NCBI GenBank assembly: GCA_016212275.1
Contig: JACRGR010000003.1
Location: 1-38,519, forward strand
Reading direction: 5' to 3'
DNA length: 38,519 nucleotides
From: Nitrospinota bacterium
GTDB taxonomy: Bacteria > Nitrospinota_A > UBA7883 > JACRGQ01
Shown: one piece after another, positions 29,296-36,596 of the stretch
Layout: every line of letters begins with the position of its first letter
How positions within the stretch are numbered: the stretch's first letter is position 1
Position numbers and translations under genes: made by a program
Notes under the pieces: model-generated
Databases searched by the model: none
The model's input: only the letters and a program-made list of their open reading frames with translations
Told to the model about the DNA's origin: nothing

Positions 29296-31194
29296 ATGAA
29301 GGGCGTAATTGAATCCATGATGCCGGAACGGGGCAGAAGGCGGTCGCGCCTCATTGCCGCGCTTTCCGCCGTCATTTTAAGCGTATCCATGTTCACCGCC
29401 TGTAAAGGGTCGGTGGAAAGCAACCAGGCCGCGGCCACATTCGGCGCCCCCACCGGGGTCTCCGTGACGGCCAATAACAGTCAATTGACGGTGGATTGGA
29501 ACGCGGTGGTGGGCGCCGCTTCCTATAAGATATATCAGTCCACCACCGCCGGCGGGTCGTCCGCCGCCACCCCGGTCGCCGGTGTGACCGGCACCGAATA
29601 CACCGCCACGAAACTGACCAATACCACCACCTATTATTACTCGGTATCGGCGGTTGACGGAGCGGGCACGGAAAGCGCGCTTTCCGGCGAAGTCTCCGGC
29701 AAGCCGCTCGCCGTGGTCAGCACCGCGCCGGCGGCCCCCGCGGGCACGTCCGCCAACGGGTGCGATGCGGCAACCTGCCCCAATACGACGATCAACCTTA
29801 TTACCTGGACCAGCGTTTCCGGCCTGACCTACGATATTTACTGGAGCACCACCCAGGCCAACGCCACCATGACCGCCGGGACGAAGATCGCTTCGCCCAC
29901 CAGCCCGTATTCGCATACCGGGTTGACGGCCGGCACCAAGTACTACTACATCATCGTGGCGACCGATTCGCAGGGGCAAAAGACCGCGTCCGCCCAGTTG
30001 TCCGCCACGCCGGGCGTTCCAGCGGCGCCCTCTTGCACGGCGGCGGGGGACGGCGCATCCAGCGTGAAGGTGACCAGTGCGTCCACCAACGCCACCAGCA
30101 TTAACCTGTATTACCGCACCAGCGCTGGCGTAACCACCGTGAACGGCACCGCAGTGACCGGCTATACATCGGCTACGGCGGTATCCGGGTTATCTGCCGG
30201 CACGAAGTACTACTTCGTGTGTACCGCCGTGGGCGCGGGTGGCGAAAGCACCGCGTCGGCGGAAGCGAACGCCTATGCGGGGGCGACCAGCGCGCCGACC
30301 TTTACGGTGACGTCCAGCTCCGGCCAGAACATTATCACGATCACGGCACCCACCACCGGCACGGCGACGTCGTACAAGATATATTGGGATAACAATCCCA
30401 TTGCGACGACCGCGGCGCAAACCAGCAACGTGATCAGCACTACCACCTCTCCCTACACCCATTCGGGGTTGACGGATGGGATGGTGTACCGGTATGCCGT
30501 TTCGGCGGTGAACGCCAACGGCGAAAGCGCCACGGCCACCCTGCAGTCCGTGCTGATGGCCAAACCGCAAGCGCCGACCGGCGTGGCGGTGGATGCCCTT
30601 TCCGCCACCACCGCGGCGGTTTCCTGGGCCACGTTGACGACGGGGGGACCCGGCTCGGCGGGAGTGACCTACAACGTTTATTACTCGACCACCCCGGGAG
30701 TTGTTCCAGGGGCAACCGGCGTCACCAAACTCACCGGCAAGACCTCGTCTAACTCGGCATCTATAGGCGCCACCTTTACCACCGCTACGGCGTATTACTT
30801 CGTGGTGACGGCAAATAACGCCTTTGGCGAAAGCTCCGCATCCATAGAGGCCGGCGTGAAAGTGGCCGCCAACGCCACCAATGCGCCGACCAGGGTACGA
30901 GCGGGGGCCACAGCGAACGCCAATACCGGGGCACTGACGACGGGAGGTATCACTTTGTCATGGACCGCGCCCACAACGGCACCGTCCTATTACAACGTGT
31001 ACTATGGCACCAGTGCGACCATGACCACCACAAACGGGGGAAGCACCAAAATAACCGCGGCGGCTCCCGGCGCGGCCACCACCTTTGCCATCACCGGGTT
31101 GACCAGCGGCGTCGGGTACTACTTCATCGTCACGGCGGTAACGTCGGCAGGCGTGGAGACAGCATCGCAGACCCTTTACGCGGTAGTGCCCTAA
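29296..31194 (+). CDS. fibronectin type III repeat lipoprotein linked to the MtrAB conduit
   Basis: A 632-residue protein. ATG 29296 is preferred (GGAGG 7 bases before) over 29257. A basic n-region and hydrophobic stretch lead to a likely lipobox (SMFTAC, Cys36), so it should be lipidated. The rest is six fibronectin type III-like repeats (starting at APTGVSV, APAGTSA, PAAPSCT, APTFTVT, APTGVAV and APTRVRA), each with a YxIYxST or YNVYYST core, very rich in Thr/Ser/Gly/Ala. No CxxCH is present, so it binds no haem c. It lies 51 bases after the barrel gene and before a strong terminator, so it is the third member of the operon. A surface-displayed adhesin or scaffold for the conduit is my inference. 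Confidence 0.88.
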   Translation: MKGVIESMMPERGRRRSRLIAALSAVILSVSMFTACKGSVESNQAAATFGAPTGVSVTANNSQLTVDWNAVVGAASYKIYQSTTAGGSSAATPVAGVTGTEYTATKLTNTTTYYYSVSAVDGAGTESALSGEVSGKPLAVVSTAPAAPAGTSANGCDAATCPNTTINLITWTSVSGLTYDIYWSTTQANATMTAGTKIASPTSPYSHTGLTAGTKYYYIIVATDSQGQKTASAQLSATPGVPAAPSCTAAGDGASSVKVTSASTNATSINLYYRTSAGVTTVNGTAVTGYTSATAVSGLSAGTKYYFVCTAVGAGGESTASAEANAYAGATSAPTFTVTSSSGQNIITITAPTTGTATSYKIYWDNNPIATTAAQTSNVISTTTSPYTHSGLTDGMVYRYAVSAVNANGESATATLQSVLMAKPQAPTGVAVDALSATTAAVSWATLTTGGPGSAGVTYNVYYSTTPGVVPGATGVTKLTGKTSSNSASIGATFTTATAYYFVVTANNAFGESSASIEAGVKVAANATNAPTRVRAGATANANTGALTTGGITLSWTAPTTAPSYYNVYYGTSATMTTTNGGSTKITAAAPGAATTFAITGLTSGVGYYFIVTAVTSAGVETASQTLYAVVP

Positions 31195-31209
31195 CGAGTT
31201 AATAGTGAA

Positions 31210-31239
31210 GGCCCGGGTTTAACCACCCGGGCCGGTTTT
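31210..31239 (+). terminator. rho-independent terminator of the conduit operon
   Basis: GGCCCGGGT (31210-31218), loop TTAACC, ACCCGGGCC (31225-31233), then GGTTTT. A perfect 9-base GC-rich stem. Confidence 0.85.
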
Positions 31240-31241
31240 AA

Positions 31242-31307
31242 GCGTCGGGCGGCGGAGTCCCGTTGGCTTTCCGCCGCCGCGACGCAACCATTGCGCCCCG
31301 CAGGCGC
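31242..31307 (+). other. strong structured element (two adjacent hairpins)
   Basis: 31242-31256 pairs with 31270-31285 over 15 bases (GCGTCG plus GGCGGCGGA) with a single bulged G at 31279 and a 13-base loop; a second hairpin follows at 31293-31307. It lies after a terminator, so it belongs to an independent transcript or to read-through RNA. No known riboswitch was recognised. Confidence 0.5.
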
Positions 31308-31385
31308 TGAAGGAGAAAAGAACGGAACGACGTCCCCCAAAGAGCGCTTGTTAACAACCTCCTAATTCCTTCTTTCCCCCGAGTT

Positions 31386-31420
31386 CCGGGCCTTTTAACC
31401 ACAGGCCCGGGCTCCTATTT
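31386..31420 (+). terminator. second terminator-like hairpin
   Basis: CCGGGCCT (31386-31393) pairs with AGGCCCGG (31403-31410), with outer GAG/CTC pairs possible, followed by CTCCTATTT. Loop sequence TTTAACCAC is shared with the 31210 terminator. Confidence 0.5.
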
Positions 31421-31593
31421 GCCCGCGGACCATCGGTGAAAAAATGCCACGCTTTACTTTCGGCCCGCGATGTGTTCCACTGGAACTGCATAAATTGCCA
31501 GGGGGGCTGGCAGAAAATTCCCGCGGGTTTGCACCCGCCGAATACCGGGCGCTTCCGCCGTTCTGCCGCTTTTCCGGGCTATGGGAGATTTGC

Positions 31594-31941
31594 ATGGCTC
31601 TTTCTTTGATCAAGACCACGGACGGCGTGAACATCGTGCGTTTCCAGGGGAAACTTGTGGCCGCCTCGCTGGATGAACTCAAGGAATTCCTTGAAAACCT
31701 GCCCCTGTCCGAGCCGGTGGTGCTGAACATGAAGCAGGTGAATATCATTGATTCCATTTCGGTGGGCTACCTCGTCACGCGGTACCGCGCCGCCCGCAAG
31801 AACGGCGCGCAATTCAAACTGGCCAACCTCCATGTGTCCGTCCAAAAGATGCTCAGCATGGCCGACCTGCACCGGTGGTTCGATATCCACGAAAAAGAAG
31901 AAGACGCGGTGGCAAGCATCGTGGAACTTCCCCAAGCCTGA
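31594..31941 (+). CDS. STAS-domain protein (anti-sigma factor antagonist type)
   Basis: A 115-residue single-domain STAS protein. The ATG at 31594 has GGGAG six bases upstream. Core: VNIVRFQGKLVAASLDELKEFLENL, then the fold's VVLNMKQVNIIDSISVGYLVTRYRAARKNG, in which the D-S-I-S stretch holds the serine normally phosphorylated by an anti-sigma kinase (usually DSSGLG). Such proteins switch partners with RsbW-like kinases or other regulators. No kinase or phosphatase partner is next to it, so its pathway is unknown. Confidence 0.85.
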   Translation: MALSLIKTTDGVNIVRFQGKLVAASLDELKEFLENLPLSEPVVLNMKQVNIIDSISVGYLVTRYRAARKNGAQFKLANLHVSVQKMLSMADLHRWFDIHEKEEDAVASIVELPQA

Positions 31942-31961
31942 CCGGTTCCGGGGACTATCCA

Positions 31962-31997
31962 TTGAGAGGCCCTTTTTCGGGAAAAAGGGCCTCTCAA
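31962..31997. terminator. long hairpin 1 (17-bp perfect arms)
   Basis: Arms 31962-31978 and 31981-31997 are perfectly complementary (TTGAGAGGCCCTTTTTC and its complement) with a 2-base centre. Poly-A/T inside the arms would let it terminate transcription in both directions. First of three such hairpins. Confidence 0.75.
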
Positions 31998-32019
31998 ACT
32001 CTCGCCAAAAAGCTTTGTC

Positions 32020-32065
32020 ATTCAGGAAAAACATCCCCTGTTTTCAGGGGATGTTTTTCCTGAAT
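32020..32065. repeat. long hairpin 2 (21-bp perfect arms)
   Basis: Arms 32020-32040 and 32045-32065 are perfectly complementary over 21 bases around a TTTT loop, with poly-A/T runs in the arms. Between the STAS gene and the convergent operon. Confidence 0.8.
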
Positions 32066-32086
32066 CAAAAGTCTTTGGGAGGGGTT

Positions 32087-32120
32087 TGGGGAAGCCTTTT
32101 CTCCAGAAAAGGTTTCCCCA
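32087..32120. terminator. long hairpin 3 (15-bp arms)
   Basis: Arms 32087-32101 and 32106-32120 pair over 15 bases with one G-T wobble and a TCCA loop. Likely serves as terminator for the leftward operon that ends at 32141 as well as for rightward transcripts. Confidence 0.65.
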
Positions 32121-32140
32121 TAGGATTTCCCCGCAAGCTG

Positions 32141-32443
32141 TCAGGGTTTGGGGGCGGGGTTTCCTTTATCTTCGCGTAGCCACCTGCGGACGATGTTCAC
32201 GACGATGTCGGGCCGTTCCTCGGCGATGGTTTTAATGGTTCCGAGGTTGCGCGGAACCCACGGCGGTATCTCGAATGCCGGTTTTGGCGCGGGCGGCGGC
32301 GGGGCTTTTACAACCGCCTTCGCGCTTGCTTTCGGCGGAGATGGCGGCGGCTCTTCCGGCCCGGCATAAAAGTAGTAGTACGTTCCGGCGGCGGCGAAGA
32401 TGGCAAGCGCCACCACCACAACCCCGACAAAAAACGTGGCCAC
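32141..32443 (-). CDS. small membrane-anchored proline-rich protein
   Basis: A 100-residue protein with a GTG start at 32443, 2 bases after the xer stop, with GGGG upstream. It has one N-terminal membrane helix (about 3-27, VGVVVVALAIFAAAGTYYYFY), a Pro/Ala/Lys linker (EEPPPSPPKASAKAVVKAPPPPAP) and a conserved-looking amphipathic end (LGTIKTIAEERPDIVVNIVRRWLRED). The longer frame through xer is a shadow; only this end is real. Function unknown; translational coupling suggests it is made with the recombinase. Confidence 0.6.
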   Translation of the reverse strand: MATFFVGVVVVALAIFAAAGTYYYFYAGPEEPPPSPPKASAKAVVKAPPPPAPKPAFEIPPWVPRNLGTIKTIAEERPDIVVNIVRRWLREDKGNPAPKP

Positions 32444-32445
32444 CG

Positions 32446-33336
32446 TTATCCCCGCGGATGGCTTTTGGCGTGTATTTCGGCCAGCCGGGCGCGGTTGATG
32501 TGCGTGTATATCTGCGTGGTGGTGATGCTGGCGTGTCCGAGCATCATCTGCACCGCGCGCAGGTCCGCCCCGTGTTCCAAAAGGTGGCTGGCGAACGAGT
32601 GGCGCAGGACGTGGGGGGAGATGTTTTTCCGTATCCCGCCCTTGAGCGCGTATTTTCTTATGATCTGCCAGAACATCTGGCGCGTCATCGGCCCGCCCAG
32701 CCGCGTGAGGAACAGTTCCGGCGGGTTCGTTTTTTTTATGAACTGCGGGCGGGTTTTTTCGATATAGGTTCGTAGCATCGCCATCGCGCGTTCGCCCACC
32801 GGTATCATGCGTTCCTTCGAGCCTTTGCCCATCGTGATCAGGTACCCGCCAATCAGGTTCACGTCGCCGGTCTTTACGTTTATCAGTTCGGAAACGCGCA
32901 TGCCGGTGGAATAGAGCAGTTCCAGCATCATTGCGTCGCGCGCGCCTTCGCGGGTGGCGGCGTCCGGCTGGGTCAGCAGGGTTTCCACCTCGCGCGTGTT
33001 GAGCGCGTGGGGGAGGTATTGCGCGGTGGTGGGGCTTTCCATGTTTTCGGTGGGGTCGGCCTCGGCCTTTTTTTCCGCCACGAGGAACCGGTAGAACATG
33101 CGGATGGCCGAAAGCTTGCGCCCGCGCGAACGTGCCGCTATGCCGCCCGCCATCAGCGCTTTGAAAAAGCCTATGATGTCCGCGGGCGTAATGGCGTTCA
33201 CGCCTTGCGCGTCGTCCGCCTTGCAATGGCCCAGGAAATCCCGCACATCGTGCGCGTAGGCCGTTATCGTGTTTTCGGAAAGGTTCCTTTCCACCGCCAG
33301 GTGGGCTATCCACTCGTCCAGCAGGGGATTGGTCAT
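32446..33336 (-). CDS. tyrosine recombinase, XerC/XerD family
   Basis: A 296-residue recombinase, the length of XerC/D, resolving chromosome dimers at dif. The N-terminal SAM-like core-binding domain (1-90) is followed by the catalytic domain with Arg147 (TGMRVSEL), Lys171 (MGKGSKER), His242-x-x-Arg245 (HVLRHSF), His268 (LGHASI) and Tyr277 nucleophile (TQIYTH). All catalytic residues are present. Whether it is XerC or XerD cannot be settled. The start overlaps the metallo-hydrolase stop (ATGA). No integrase-like neighbours or attachment sites are seen, so it is a housekeeping gene. Confidence 0.93.
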   Translation of the reverse strand: MTNPLLDEWIAHLAVERNLSENTITAYAHDVRDFLGHCKADDAQGVNAITPADIIGFFKALMAGGIAARSRGRKLSAIRMFYRFLVAEKKAEADPTENMESPTTAQYLPHALNTREVETLLTQPDAATREGARDAMMLELLYSTGMRVSELINVKTGDVNLIGGYLITMGKGSKERMIPVGERAMAMLRTYIEKTRPQFIKKTNPPELFLTRLGGPMTRQMFWQIIRKYALKGGIRKNISPHVLRHSFASHLLEHGADLRAVQMMLGHASITTTQIYTHINRARLAEIHAKSHPRG

Positions 33337-33974
33337 GTGTATCCTTCGGTCTGGCGCAGAAAGGGGTTGTGCTGTTTTTCGTAGCCTATCGTGGTGGTCT
33401 CGCCGTGGCCGGGGTACACCACCGTGCCGTCCGGCAGGGTGAAGAGCCGGGTCTTGATGGATGTTATCAATTGTTCGTGGTTGCCCCCCGTCAGGTCGCT
33501 CCTGCCGATGGAAGTGCGGAACAACGTGTCCCCCACGATGAGGTTCCCCTCGCCCAAAAGGCAGATGCCGCCCGGCGTGTGGCCCGGCGTGTGGATGACC
33601 TTCAGCGCGAAATCGTCGCACAGGTCTATCATCTCGCCGTCGGCCACCGCGCTGTCGTTCTTCGGCGGGGTTTTCAGGCCGAGGTAGCGCGCCATCTCCA
33701 TCTGGTCAGTGTCGTTCAGCATCCACTCGTCGTCCCGGTGGCACAGGAACGGGATGTTGAAATAGTCCACCAGCGGCGCCACGGCGCCGGTGTGGTCGGC
33801 GTGGCAGTGGGTGTTCACGATGAGTTTCGGGATGAGGTCCTTTTCCTCCATGAACGCGATGATCCGCTTGCCGCTGTCGCCCGGGTCAACGATGATCGAG
33901 GCCCGGTGTTCCTCGCAATAAACGATGTGGCAGTTTTCGTCTATCGGCCCCACGGTGATGACTTCGATTTTCAT
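33333..33974 (-). CDS. metallo-beta-lactamase fold hydrolase (glyoxalase II-like)
   Basis: A 213-residue MBL-fold enzyme. Zinc ligands are visible: THCHADH (His56, His58, Asp60, His61), a His in HTPGHTPGG, Asp in VGDTLF and His in YPGHGETT. The compact length matches the short YcbL/glyoxalase II-like subgroup, probably a thioester hydrolase. First gene of a leftward operon with xer and the small membrane protein. Confidence 0.92.
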   Translation of the reverse strand: MKIEVITVGPIDENCHIVYCEEHRASIIVDPGDSGKRIIAFMEEKDLIPKLIVNTHCHADHTGAVAPLVDYFNIPFLCHRDDEWMLNDTDQMEMARYLGLKTPPKNDSAVADGEMIDLCDDFALKVIHTPGHTPGGICLLGEGNLIVGDTLFRTSIGRSDLTGGNHEQLITSIKTRLFTLPDGTVVYPGHGETTTIGYEKQHNPFLRQTEGYT

Positions 33975-33980
33975 CCGCCC

Positions 33981-33988
33981 ATTTTATA
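33981..33988 (-). promoter_or_regulatory. -10 element near the start of the MBL hydrolase (leaderless candidate)
   Basis: On the minus strand TATAAAAT spans 33988-33981, ending 6 bases before the ATG at 33974. No -35 was found, and only a weak GGGCGG lies between. Confidence 0.35.
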
Positions 33989-34021
33989 CCACCCCGTTGC
34001 CGCGCGGGGCCGGTTTTTAGG

Positions 34022-34027
34022 TACAAT
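34022..34027 (+). promoter_or_regulatory. candidate -10 for pncA-pncB
   Basis: TACAAT at 34022-34027 with a poor -35 (TTGCCG at 33997-34002, 19-base spacer). A strong ribosome site (GGAGGAGGAG, 34031-34040) and the ATG at 34048 follow. Confidence 0.35.
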
Positions 34028-34047
34028 GGGGGAGGAGGAGTAAAGCC

Positions 34048-34686
34048 ATGTCGCTCATTCCCGGCCTTTTAACCGTCATTGACGTGCAGAACGACTTTTG
34101 TCCCGGCGGGGCTTTGGCCGTGCCGTGCGGCGATTGCGTGATTCCGGTCATCAACGATCTTTCCGCCCTGTTCGCCCACACCGCGCTTACCCAGGACTGG
34201 CACCCGCAAGGGCATCTTTCGTTCGTCTCTTCCCATCCCGGAAAAAACCTGTTCGAGGCGGTTTCGCTTTCTTATGGCCCGCAACTGCTGTGGCCGGACC
34301 ATTGCGTGCAGGGTACGCCGGGCGCGGAGTTCCACGAGGGGCTGAAAGTGCAACACTGCGAGCTGATACTCCGCAAGGGGTTCAGGCGGGAAATTGATTC
34401 GTACTCGGCGTTTTTCGAGAACGACCGCAAGACCCCCACCGGGCTTGCCGGATACCTGCGCGAACGCAAGATAGACACGGTTTACTTCACCGGGCTTGCC
34501 ACCGACTTTTGCGTGCTGTATTCGGCGCTGGACGCGCGCCGGCTGGGGTTCACCTCGATAGTCATTGAAGATGCCTGCCGGGGCATGGACTTTCAGGGTT
34601 CGCTTGCCGCCGCGTGGAAACAGATGGCCGAAGGCGGGGTGACGCGGGTGCGCTCCGCCGAACTGTTGGCGAAGGCGGGGGGATGA
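34048..34686 (+). CDS. pncA: nicotinamidase
   Basis: A 212-residue isochorismatase-fold enzyme converting nicotinamide to nicotinate in NAD salvage. The catalytic triad is visible as Asp12 (VIDVQNDF), Lys110 (LRKGF) and Cys155 (ATDFCV); metal ligands are Asp50 and His52 (TQDWHP) and His85 (WPDHC). GGAGGAGGAG precedes the ATG. The stop overlaps pncB by 4 bases (ATGA). Confidence 0.95.
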   Translation: MSLIPGLLTVIDVQNDFCPGGALAVPCGDCVIPVINDLSALFAHTALTQDWHPQGHLSFVSSHPGKNLFEAVSLSYGPQLLWPDHCVQGTPGAEFHEGLKVQHCELILRKGFRREIDSYSAFFENDRKTPTGLAGYLRERKIDTVYFTGLATDFCVLYSALDARRLGFTSIVIEDACRGMDFQGSLAAAWKQMAEGGVTRVRSAELLAKAGG

Positions 34687-36116
34687 CCGCTCCTTCCACC
34701 GGGCTGTTCACCGACCTGTACCAGCTTACGATGGCGCAGGGGTATCGCCAGTACGGCCTGCACGAGCGCGAGGCATGTTTCGATCTGTTTTTCCGTTACA
34801 ACCCGTTCGGCGGCGGCTACTCGGTTTCCGCGGGGCTGGCGGACGCGCTGGCCTTTTTGGAGAACATGCGGTTCTCGCCCCACGACCTTGCCTATCTGGA
34901 ATCGTGCGGGTTGTTCACCAATGATTTTCTCGCATCCCTCGAATCGTTCCGGTTCGCGGGGGATGTGTATGCCGTGCCGGAAGGGACGGTGATGTTCCCG
35001 CTGGCGCCGCTCCTGCGGGTGCAGGGGCCGCTGGACCACTGCCAGATGGTGGAATCGGCCCTTTTGAACATCGTCAATTTCCAGTCGCTCATCGCCACCA
35101 AATCCGCGCGCATCTGCCAGGAGGCGGGCGGGGGGAGCGTGGTGGAGTTCGGCATGCGGCGGGCGCAGGGGCCGGATGGCGCGCTGACCGCCGCACGCGC
35201 GGCGCACATCGGCGGATGCACCGCCACCTCGAACGTGCTGGCGGGGAAAACGTGCGGCATCCCGGTCAGCGGCACGCACGCGCATTCGTGGGTGCTGGCG
35301 TTCGAGAGCGAACTGGAATCGTTCCGCGCATACGCGAAGGCGTACCCGCGAACGAGCGTTTTGCTGGTGGATACCTACGACACGCTGAACAGCGGCGTGC
35401 CGAACGCCATCACGGTGGGAAAGGAAATGCTGGCGCGCGGCGAACATCTGCTGGGCATCCGGCTGGACAGCGGAGACCTTGCGTATTTGAGCGCGCAGGC
35501 GCGGAAGATGTTGGACGAAGCGGGCCTGCCGTTCGTGAAGATCGTCTGCTCCGGCGAACTGGACGAGTTCATCATCCACGACCTGAAGATACAGGGCGCG
35601 AAGATAGACATTTACGGCGTGGGGCAGAACCTGGTAACCGCGAAGGGGAATTCCTCGTTTCCAGGGGTGTTCAAGCTGTCCGCCGTGCGGCGCGCGGATG
35701 GACAGTGGCACGGGCGGATGAAGCTTTCCGACAGCGCGGTGAAGGCCACCATTCCGGGGCTGAAACAGGTGTGGCGGCTGACCGGCGCTGATGGCGGCAT
35801 GATGGCCGACATCATCGAACTGGTGGGAACGGAACACGAATTCGCAAAAGGGGTGTGGGGCTACCATCCGGTTCTGGAATACGAAAAGAAGTATTACGAG
35901 GGCATCGCATCCGCCGAACCGCTACTGCAACAGGTGATGAAGGGCGGAAAACGGTGCGCGGACCTGCCGCCCTTATCGGCCATCCGCGAACGGTTGCCCA
36001 AGGGGCTTGCGGCGCTTCACGCCACCATGCGGCGGTTGCTGAATCCGCATGTGTACAAGGTGAGCCTCGGCGAAAAGCTGATGGAAGAGACCGCCCGACT
36101 CCGCAGAGCGATATAA
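34683..36116 (+). CDS. pncB: nicotinate phosphoribosyltransferase
   Basis: A 477-residue enzyme making nicotinate mononucleotide from nicotinate and PRPP, the step after PncA. The start at 34683 overlaps pncA (ATGA); longer frames were rejected. Family landmarks: LFTDLYQLTMAQGY at the N-terminus, EFGMRRAQGPDGAL, SGTHAHSWV with the phosphorylated histidine, IRLDSGDLAYLS and DIYGVGQNLVTAKG. The length fits the longer (type III) NAPRTase class. Confidence 0.95.
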   Translation: MTAPSTGLFTDLYQLTMAQGYRQYGLHEREACFDLFFRYNPFGGGYSVSAGLADALAFLENMRFSPHDLAYLESCGLFTNDFLASLESFRFAGDVYAVPEGTVMFPLAPLLRVQGPLDHCQMVESALLNIVNFQSLIATKSARICQEAGGGSVVEFGMRRAQGPDGALTAARAAHIGGCTATSNVLAGKTCGIPVSGTHAHSWVLAFESELESFRAYAKAYPRTSVLLVDTYDTLNSGVPNAITVGKEMLARGEHLLGIRLDSGDLAYLSAQARKMLDEAGLPFVKIVCSGELDEFIIHDLKIQGAKIDIYGVGQNLVTAKGNSSFPGVFKLSAVRRADGQWHGRMKLSDSAVKATIPGLKQVWRLTGADGGMMADIIELVGTEHEFAKGVWGYHPVLEYEKKYYEGIASAEPLLQQVMKGGKRCADLPPLSAIRERLPKGLAALHATMRRLLNPHVYKVSLGEKLMEETARLRRAI

Positions 36117-36136
36117 GTTCGGTTGGTGAAGTCCCG

Positions 36137-36595
36137 CTAGCGGCGCTGTCTTTTTTGAGCGTTGAGGATAGTCTGTCTGGCAGTCTCCCGAAGCTCTATG
36201 CATTGAAGTTCGATGCCAAAGGCGTTACAGAACTCCCCCTTCCATGAATCTTTTTTCAGGTGAGATATGGCCGCCTCGTCAGCAACTGCGATAATCTTCT
36301 TGCATGTTCGACCGATTATCTTTTCCACGAGAAGCAGTTTGCGCATATCCTGCATCAATTTTCTTTGTTGGCCGGTTTTTGAAGGCCCTTGATGACTAAA
36401 TATTTCCACGCAGATTGGAGGATAGGAATCGCAATAACCGTCCAAATTCAGCTTCAGCTTTTTCAGTTTTTCCGGCACGCAATGTGAGAGGGAACATTTC
36501 AACTTCTTTTCAAGCGCTTCTCGAATAAGGGGTTCGGCTTCACGTTGCTCGCGGCTGTCACTGTCATGTCTTTTGCTTGGCTCCTGTGGAACCAT
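36137..36595 (-). CDS. hypothetical protein, possible PD-(D/E)xK-like fold
   Basis: A 152-residue protein of no named family. The middle (LDGYCDSYPPICVEIFSHQGPSKTGQQRKLMQDMRKLLLVEK) shows a D...E-x-(F/A)...Q-x-x-K layout that resembles a group of unnamed bacterial proteins and could be a degenerate nuclease-like core, but I cannot confirm it. It is AT-richer than most of the window. The ATG at 36595 follows the stop of the upstream small gene by 1 base, so it is the third gene of a tight leftward cluster. Confidence 0.6.
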   Translation of the reverse strand: MVPQEPSKRHDSDSREQREAEPLIREALEKKLKCSLSHCVPEKLKKLKLNLDGYCDSYPPICVEIFSHQGPSKTGQQRKLMQDMRKLLLVEKIIGRTCKKIIAVADEAAISHLKKDSWKGEFCNAFGIELQCIELRETARQTILNAQKRQRR

Positions 36596-36596
36596 C

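Larger units (their letters stand above)
31195..31593 (+). other. hairpin-rich intergenic region before the STAS gene
   Basis: A 399-base gap with no convincing gene. It contains the conduit operon terminator (31210-31239), a long 15-bp hairpin (31242-31285), a short hairpin GCGCC-CCGCA-GGCGC (31293-31307), the palindrome TTGTTAACAA (31348-31357) and a second terminator-like hairpin (31386-31410). The STAS frame is open from 31444, but the part before 31594 lacks a ribosome site. Confidence 0.75.

Noticed and set aside
29400-31190. CRISPR-like or tandem DNA repeat
   Set aside because: The repetition is at protein level (FN3 domains of about 95 residues) with diverged DNA; there are no short identical repeats with regular spacers.
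31242-31307. cyclic-di-GMP (GEMM) or other riboswitch
   Set aside because: A GACGCAA string recalls GEMM, but the conserved GGGCAAACC and tetraloop-receptor parts are missing and the pairing does not fit.
31748-32179. open frame running through the three hairpins
   Set aside because: It overlaps the STAS gene out of frame and then reads the inverted repeats; no ribosome site and repeat-derived composition.
32444-33313. N-terminal 290 residues of a longer minus-strand frame ending at 32141
   Set aside because: This part is a shadow of the Xer gene in another frame. Only the last 100 codons, from the GTG at 32443, look like a protein.
32446-33336. phage or integron integrase
   Set aside because: Length, motifs and housekeeping neighbours fit XerC/D. 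No attachment site, phage gene or tRNA is adjacent.
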